Source of the DNA: Cellulomonas bogoriensis 69B4 = DSM 16987
Lineage (GTDB): Bacteria; Actinomycetota; Actinomycetes; Actinomycetales; Cellulomonadaceae
DNA: 63,688 nt
Reading direction: 5' to 3'
Assembly: GCF_000767165.1 (NCBI RefSeq)
Contig: NZ_AXCZ01000002.1
Location: forward strand, 1 to 63,688
Below, one piece after another: positions 59,786-63,688 of the stretch (position 1 is the stretch's first letter; each line of letters opens with the position of its first letter). Made by a program: the position numbers and the translations under genes. The notes under the pieces were generated by a model that worked only from the letters and a program-made list of their open reading frames with translations, searched no databases and was not told where the DNA came from.

Positions 59786-60151
59786 ATGCGACTGCACCTC
59801 GACGCCCGGCGTGGGTCGGTGGGTGCGGCGAGGCACTGGGTCAGGGACCACCTGACGGCCGTCGCGATCGCGGGTCAGACCCTGACGATCAGCGAGCTCC
59901 TCACGAGCGAGCTCGTGGCCAACGCTGTGCTCCACGGGTGCGGGGCGGTCACGGTCGAGGTCTCGATCGACGCCGCTGAGGTCGTGGTCACCGTCAGGGA
60001 CCAGGGAGAAGGCGTTCCGGTGGCCCGCACGACCGGTCCCGAGGTGCCGGGCGGTCAGGGGGTCCGACTCGTCGAACGTCTGGCGGCCCGATGGGGCGTC
60101 GAGCAGGAGGAGCCGGGCAAGGCGGTCTGGTTCGCCGTCGCCCGCGGCTGA
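59786..60151 (+). CDS. HATPase_c domain protein, anti-sigma-factor kinase-like
   Basis: A 121-residue GHKL ATPase domain protein from ATG 59786; ATG 59735 is in frame and would add 17 residues. N-box SELLTSELVANAVLHGCGAV, G1 box VRDQGEGVP, and a G2-like GGQGVRLVERLAARWGVEQ. The family includes RsbW/SpoIIAB-like anti-sigma kinases and many small Streptomyces regulators. No cognate sigma or anti-sigma antagonist gene is adjacent. Confidence 0.82.
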   Translation: MRLHLDARRGSVGAARHWVRDHLTAVAIAGQTLTISELLTSELVANAVLHGCGAVTVEVSIDAAEVVVTVRDQGEGVPVARTTGPEVPGGQGVRLVERLAARWGVEQEEPGKAVWFAVARG

Positions 60152-60175
60152 CATGCCGCCCCGCGACGGCCCCGG

Positions 60176-60391
60176 TCAGGCAGGTGCGGGTGTGGCGCTC
60201 GGCACCGTGGGTCGCAGCAGGCCGGGGCGCGTGCGCTGAGTCCGCGCGGGCGCCTGGGGGGTGGTACCGGCGAGCATGGCGGTGAACTGCGGAGGCAGCC
60301 CCGCGGTGCGGCTCGGGGGAGCCGCCGCTGCTGGTCGCATCGCGAGCTCCAGGAGCGCGAGCTGCAGGGCCGTGGTGGTGTGGGCGTTCAT
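60176..60391 (-). CDS. Small hypothetical protein, Pro/Ala/Thr-rich
   Basis: A 71-residue frame from ATG 60391 with GGAGGGG upstream. MNAHTTTALQLALLELAMRP could be a short helix; the rest is low-complexity Pro/Ala/Thr/Arg. There is no recognisable family. It converges on the HATPase gene. The ribosome binding site is the main support. Confidence 0.4.
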   Translation of the reverse strand: MNAHTTTALQLALLELAMRPAAAAPPSRTAGLPPQFTAMLAGTTPQAPARTQRTRPGLLRPTVPSATPAPA

Positions 60392-60562
60392 GGGGGGACC
60401 CCTCCGGGAGGGCTGGTACGTCGCTACCCCATGGAGATCGGCAGGTCCGCGCCCCGGGATGAGCCCTCCAGGACCGATGCTGCGGGTGGAGTTGTCCCCG
60501 TGGGGTGCGGGTCGGCGGTGTGCGTCGACCCGCGCGGCCGTCTCACACCACTGACTCATGGC

Positions 60563-60597
60563 GACGGCGGGGCCCCGGTCACCAGGGCCCCGCCGTC
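60563..60597 (-). terminator. Terminator after the COG0523 gene
   Basis: A 13-bp GC stem (60563-60575 with 60585-60597) with a 9-base loop begins 6 bp after the stop codon of the minus-strand gene. Confidence 0.65.
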
Positions 60598-60603
60598 GTG
60601 GTG

Positions 60604-61710
60604 TCACCAGGCGCCCGAGCGCTCCCCGAGCCACGGGGCCAGGGCGTCCTCCGCCCCCAACCACGGGGCCAGGCCCCGGGCGTCCTCGGCGTCCGAGAGG
60701 ATCACCGAGTCGAACGTCTCGCGCAGCGCCGGCGCCTCGTCGCCGCAGCCGGTGTAGACCAGGCGCGTGAACGGGTCACGCCGCCGCCACGGTCCCAGCT
60801 CGCCGATGCTGAGCTGGCCCCCGGCGCCGTCCCAGACGCATGCCGAGTGCGGGCGGTCCGGGACCCAGAAGACCCCGCGGCTGCGCAGACGTCCGGACCC
60901 GAGGTCCTCGATGCGTTCCAGGAGCCGCTCGGGGTGCATGGGCCTGGGGGAGCGCAGGTCCAGCGACCACACCCCGTTGCCGGTGGGGGCGTGCTGGACC
61001 GGCGCGGCGTGCACGGGGTCCAGGCGGCGTTCGGCGGTGCGGGTGTCGTGCCGCATCCGGTGCAGGCCCGCGGTGTCGAGCTCGTGCAGGCCGTCCACCC
61101 TGACGGCGTCGTTGGCGCGCAGGTGGTCCAGCAGGTCCGAACCGACCGGGTGGGCGCCCCGCTCACCGGCCACGACGAGCACGTCCACGTGACCCACCTG
61201 CGCCGCGAGCGCCTCACCGACGGAGCGGCGGTCGTCCTCGGTGAGGCCGAGTCCGCGCTCGTCGAGCAGGTCGTCACCGAGCAGGTCGTGCTCGCAGGTC
61301 TCGACGTCCACGGCGCCGACGACGCTCGCCAGGCGCACGTCCGGCAGGTCACCGCCGCGGCGGGCCGCCCAGCCGAGGGCACGCGCGACGGGCAGGGACT
61401 CGGCCGAGACGGGCAGGGCGAGGACCAGGGCCGACCACCGACCCTGGGACGCCAGGTCGCGCAGCACGGGGATCGCGTCCTCCCGGACCGCGCAGCTCAG
61501 GCACGCGTGCTCCAGGGGGACCAGGACGTCCTCGACCACGCCGGTGTGGTCCAGCACGACGCGTCGGATCGCCCCGTCCCCGTCGTCGTCGACGATGTCG
61601 TGGCGCAGGACGACGGTGCCCGGGGCGTCGGTGACCATGCCGAACACGACGGAGTCGCGCAGGACGGGGTCGACGGTCGCCAGGGCTGTCAGTGGTAGGT
61701 GCCGGGCCAT
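60604..61710 (-). CDS. COG0523/CobW-like protein lacking the P-loop
   Basis: A 368-residue protein from ATG 61710. It aligns by pattern to the G3E (CobW/ZigA-type) metallochaperone GTPases: a CxxC motif (C70-LS-C73 in HACLSCAVRED, where CxCC is usual), ALVLALPVSAESLPVARAL, and a CobW_C-like end (PMHPERLLERIEDLGSGRLR, SRGVFWVPDRPH). But the N-terminus reads LPLTALATVDPVLRDSVVF where the Walker A GxxGxGKT should be, so GTP hydrolysis in the normal way is doubtful. It diverges from the zinc-independent ribosomal operon across a Zur-like box, which implies expression under zinc starvation. Confidence 0.8.
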   Translation of the reverse strand: MARHLPLTALATVDPVLRDSVVFGMVTDAPGTVVLRHDIVDDDGDGAIRRVVLDHTGVVEDVLVPLEHACLSCAVREDAIPVLRDLASQGRWSALVLALPVSAESLPVARALGWAARRGGDLPDVRLASVVGAVDVETCEHDLLGDDLLDERGLGLTEDDRRSVGEALAAQVGHVDVLVVAGERGAHPVGSDLLDHLRANDAVRVDGLHELDTAGLHRMRHDTRTAERRLDPVHAAPVQHAPTGNGVWSLDLRSPRPMHPERLLERIEDLGSGRLRSRGVFWVPDRPHSACVWDGAGGQLSIGELGPWRRRDPFTRLVYTGCGDEAPALRETFDSVILSDAEDARGLAPWLGAEDALAPWLGERSGAW

Positions 61711-61766
61711 GGGCCCCCCTTCGGGAAGTGCACGGGTGTGGGTCGAGGTCGCCCCACTGTAACGCT

Positions 61767-61786
61767 TGACGGGAATGATTATCACT
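61767..61786. promoter_or_regulatory. Zur-like operator between the COG0523 gene and rpmB
   Basis: TGACGGGAATGATTATCACT closely resembles the actinobacterial Zur box TGAnAATGATTTTCA, with the AATGATTATCA core. It is AT-rich against its surroundings and lies 57 bp from the COG0523 start and 77 bp from rpmB. With zinc present, Zur would repress both divergent units. Confidence 0.78.
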
Positions 61787-61862
61787 CCTACGGTGGCCCT
61801 TGCGGCTCTCCGCCATCGGCGCGCCCGCCGCACTCCCATCGATCACCTACCGAGGAGCACCC

Positions 61863-62099
61863 ATGTCCGCACGGTGCCAGGTGCTCGGCACCACGCCGGG
61901 CTTCGGCCACTCGATCTCCCACTCCCACGTCCGCACCAAGCGCCGGTTCAACCCGAACGTGCAGCGCAAGCGCTACTGGGTCCCGTCCCTGGGACGGCAC
62001 GTGCGGCTGACGGTCAGCACCAAGGGGATCCGGACGATCGACCGTCGCGGCATCGACGTCGTCGTCGCCGAGATCCTGGCCCGCGGGGAGAAGATCTGA
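61863..62099 (+). CDS. rpmB: 50S ribosomal protein L28, zinc-independent paralogue
   Basis: A 78-residue L28 from ATG 61863. The zinc form begins with a CxxC (VCDVCG-like); here it reads [20 protein letters not shown], with one Cys left, so the zinc ribbon is lost. [19 protein letters not shown] is the conserved core. GAGGAGCACC precedes the ATG. It is first of six coupled ribosomal genes. Confidence 0.94.
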   Translation: MSARCQVLGTTPGFGHSISHSHVRTKRRFNPNVQRKRYWVPSLGRHVRLTVSTKGIRTIDRRGIDVVVAEILARGEKI

Positions 62100-62269
62100 T
62101 GGCCGCTCGACGTCAGGACCTGCGCCCCATCATCAAGATGCGCTCCACCGCGGGAACCGGGTTCACCTACGTGACCCGCAAGAACCGTCGCAACGACCCC
62201 GACCGCCTCGTGCTGAAGAAGTACGACCCCGTGATCCGCAAGCACGTCGACTTCCGCGAGGAGCGCTGA
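62099..62269 (+). CDS. rpmG: 50S ribosomal protein L33, zinc-independent paralogue
   Basis: A 56-residue L33 without cysteine ([40 protein letters not shown]). The zinc-binding form has two CxxC pairs. ATG 62099 overlaps the rpmB stop (TGATG), and its own stop overlaps rpsN. Confidence 0.94.
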   Translation: MAARRQDLRPIIKMRSTAGTGFTYVTRKNRRNDPDRLVLKKYDPVIRKHVDFREER

Positions 62270-62574
62270 TGGCCAAGAAGAGCAAGATCGCCCGCAACGA
62301 GCAGCGCAAGGAGGTCGTGGCCCGGTACGCCGAGCGGCGACGCGAGCTCAAGAAGGCCTCGACCAACCCGCACCTCAGCGCCGCCGAGCGGGCCGAGGCC
62401 ATGCGCGCCCTGCACGCCCTGCCCCGCGACGCCAGCCCCACCCGGGTGCGCAACCGCGACGTCGCCGACGGGCGCCCCCGCGGCACCCTGCGCAAGTTCG
62501 GCCTGTCCCGGGTCCGGATGCGCCAGATGGCCCACCGGGGCGAGCTGCCCGGCATCACGAAGTCCAGCTGGTGA
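62269..62574 (+). CDS. rpsN: 30S ribosomal protein S14, zinc-independent paralogue
   Basis: A 101-residue long-form S14 without cysteine ([40 protein letters not shown], ending in ITKSSW). The zinc form is about 61 residues with CxxC pairs. ATG 62269 overlaps the rpmG stop. Confidence 0.95.
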   Translation: MAKKSKIARNEQRKEVVARYAERRRELKKASTNPHLSAAERAEAMRALHALPRDASPTRVRNRDVADGRPRGTLRKFGLSRVRMRQMAHRGELPGITKSSW

Positions 62575-62584
62575 GGAGCCACAC

Positions 62585-62845
62585 ATGAGACGAGGGATCC
62601 ACCCCGACTACCACCCCGTGGTCTTCCGCGACCCGTCCGCCGGCGTCGCGTTCCTGACCCGGTCCACGGTCACCTCGACCACGACGATCGAGTGGGAGGA
62701 CGGCCAGACCTATCCCGTGGTCGACGTGGACGTGTCCAGCGCCAGCCACCCGTTCTACACCGGTCGCACCCGCGTCCTGGACACCGCGGGGCGGGTCGAG
62801 AAGTTCCGCCGCCGCTACGGCACCACCACCGAGGAGACGTCATGA
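62585..62845 (+). CDS. rpmE2: 50S ribosomal protein L31 type B
   Basis: An 86-residue L31B ([49 protein letters not shown]). It lacks the cysteines of L31A and can displace it from the ribosome to free zinc. GAGGAGCC precedes ATG 62585. The stop overlaps rpmJ. Confidence 0.95.
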   Translation: MRRGIHPDYHPVVFRDPSAGVAFLTRSTVTSTTTIEWEDGQTYPVVDVDVSSASHPFYTGRTRVLDTAGRVEKFRRRYGTTTEETS

Positions 62846-62964
62846 AGGTCCGTGCCTCCCTGGCCTCGCTGAAGAAGAAGGACGGCTCGATCGTCGTCCG
62901 CAGGCGCGGCAAGACGTTCGTCATCAACAAGAAGAACCCGCGCTGGAAGGGCAGGCAGGGCTGA
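62842..62964 (+). CDS. rpmJ: 50S ribosomal protein L36, zinc-independent paralogue
   Basis: A 40-residue L36 ([39 protein letters not shown]). The zinc ligands of the usual L36 (CxxC, C, H) are absent. ATG 62842 overlaps the L31B stop and the TGA overlaps the rpmF ATG. Confidence 0.93.
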   Translation: MKVRASLASLKKKDGSIVVRRRGKTFVINKKNPRWKGRQG

Positions 62965-63137
62965 TGGCGGTCCCCAAGCGCAAGATGTCGCGCAGCCGCA
63001 CCCGGTCCCGGCGCGCGCAGTGGAAGGCCACGCCCACCGAGCTCGTCACCGTCCGCGCCGGTGGGCGCGAGGTGCAGGTGCCCCGGCGGCTCGTGCGCGC
63101 GGTCCAACGGGGTCTGGTCGACCCCGACACACTCTGA
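62964..63137 (+). CDS. rpmF: 50S ribosomal protein L32, zinc-independent paralogue
   Basis: A 57-residue L32 ([40 protein letters not shown]). The zinc form carries CxxC pairs in the middle and end; none is present here. ATG 62964 overlaps the rpmJ stop (TGATG). It is short and easily missed. Confidence 0.92.
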   Translation: MAVPKRKMSRSRTRSRRAQWKATPTELVTVRAGGREVQVPRRLVRAVQRGLVDPDTL

Positions 63138-63152
63138 GAGACAGGAACTGCC

Positions 63153-63434
63153 ATGGCACTGACCCGCAACGACGTGGTCGCACGCATCGCCGAGCGCACC
63201 GGCAACCCTGCCACCGAGGTCGCCGCGACGCTCACCGCCCTGCAGGAGCTCCTCGTGGAGTCCCTGCGCGAGGGCCAGGCCGTCCGGCTCACCGGCCTGA
63301 TGACGGTCGAGCGCACCGACCGCGCAGCCCGCACCGGGCGCAACCCCCGCACCGGGGAGACCTTGGAGATCCCCGCCGGCCACGGCGTGCGGATCACCGC
63401 CGGCACCGCACTGAAGGACGCGGCCAAGGGCTGA
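63153..63434 (+). CDS. HU-family DNA-binding protein at the end of the zinc-limitation operon
   Basis: A 93-residue HU/IHF-fold protein (MALTRNDVVARIAERTGNPA, AVRLTGLMTVERTDRAARTG, RNPRTGETLEIPAGHGVRIT). The RNPRTGE DNA-binding arm is intact. It starts 15 bp after rpmF with AGACAGGAAC upstream, so it is probably part of the Zur-controlled transcript. It has no long Lys/Ala-rich tail, unlike the main actinobacterial HupB. Confidence 0.9.
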   Translation: MALTRNDVVARIAERTGNPATEVAATLTALQELLVESLREGQAVRLTGLMTVERTDRAARTGRNPRTGETLEIPAGHGVRITAGTALKDAAKG

Positions 63435-63458
63435 CCGCGCCTCACCGGGCTCGCGAGG

Positions 63459-63688
63459 TCAGGCAACCGTCATCTGGGCGGCGCGGTCGGCGACACCGGC
63501 CGCGCCGCCCTCGGCGTACCAGCGCCGCTGGGCGTCCGCACCCGTCCCGACCTCCAGCAGCTCGTCCACCCGCCCGCACACCGTCCCCAGGTCCCCGCAC
63601 GCGTCGAGCGCCGGGCCCACGTGCTCCAGCAGGGACCCGACCACGTCCCGCGCCGGGACCGGCTCGAAGGAACCGGGGTCCAGCAGCG
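63459..63688 (-). CDS. Carboxylate-amine ligase, GCS2 (YbdK) family, C-terminal part
   Basis: The last 76 codons of a gene that enters from the right edge: LLDPGSFEPVPARDVVGSLL, HVGPALDACGDLGTVCGRVD, ELLEVGTGADAQRRWYAEGG. The GTGADAQRRWYA block and the preceding helix match the C-terminus of glutamate-cysteine ligase type 2 / YbdK proteins, which join glutamate to an amine. The catalytic part lies outside the window. Confidence 0.75.
   Translation of the reverse strand, partial: LLDPGSFEPVPARDVVGSLLEHVGPALDACGDLGTVCGRVDELLEVGTGADAQRRWYAEGGAAGVADRAAQMTVA

Overview
The window is high-GC DNA with many GTG starts. Its gene set is characteristic of Actinobacteria: RbpA, WhiA, OpcA, a PdtaR-type ANTAR response regulator, and a Zur-type operon of zinc-independent ribosomal proteins. 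Gene order and protein style suggest Micrococcales, perhaps near Cellulomonadaceae. That placement is inference, because no marker search was possible. Most of the window is conserved chromosomal backbone; I see no prophage, insertion sequence or CRISPR array.

Layout. 1-2.6 kb: the start of a carbohydrate ABC transporter (partial permease and lipoprotein) with a LacI-like operator. 2.8-3.25 kb: an unusual tRNA-Leu(CAA) and a degenerate copy of its 3' end. 3.3-9.9 kb: pdtaR, then a branched-chain amino acid-type ABC system whose lipoprotein gene converges on livFGMH. 9.9-14.5 kb: acetyltransferase, thioesterase, polA and a methyltransferase. 14.6-19.9 kb: a dipeptide/oligopeptide ABC operon with fused ATPases. 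20-25.6 kb: pfkA, rpsA, coaE, uvrB. 25.6-33 kb: terC behind a probable yybP-ykoY Mn2+ riboswitch, a YciI protein, a Ser/Thr kinase with a lipoprotein partner, an MBL hydrolase, uvrA with an SOS box, and an OsmC protein. 33.1-38.1 kb: uvrC-rapZ-yvcK-whiA. 38.3-42.2 kb: gap-pgk-tpiA-secG-rbpA, facing the pentose-phosphate operon tkt-tal-zwf-opcA-pgl (42.3-49 kb). 49.2-59 kb: ctaB, xerD-parA-scpA-scpB-rluB, aroH-tyrA, cmk-plsC-der. 59-60.4 kb: tRNA-Pro, a GAF protein, an HATPase protein and a small ORF. 60.6-63.4 kb: a zinc-limitation locus. 63.46 kb to the end: the 3' part of a GCS2-type carboxylate-amine ligase gene.

How the genes work together. Central carbon flow is concentrated here: PfkA, GAPDH, PGK and TPI for glycolysis; G6PDH with OpcA, 6PGL, transaldolase and transketolase for the pentose-phosphate pathway; YvcK and RapZ as regulators. 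UvrA, UvrB, UvrC and PolA cover nucleotide excision repair. XerD, ParA, ScpA and ScpB serve chromosome segregation.

The most interesting part is the zinc locus. A Zur-like box lies between a COG0523 protein that has lost its P-loop and a run of six short ribosomal genes (L28, L33, S14, L31B, L36, L32), nearly free of cysteine, followed by an HU-type gene. Other points worth attention are the secreted-domain fusion on LivH, the class-I-shaped tRNA-Leu(CAA), and recurrent leaderless-type starts (TANNNT 6-8 nt before the start codon).
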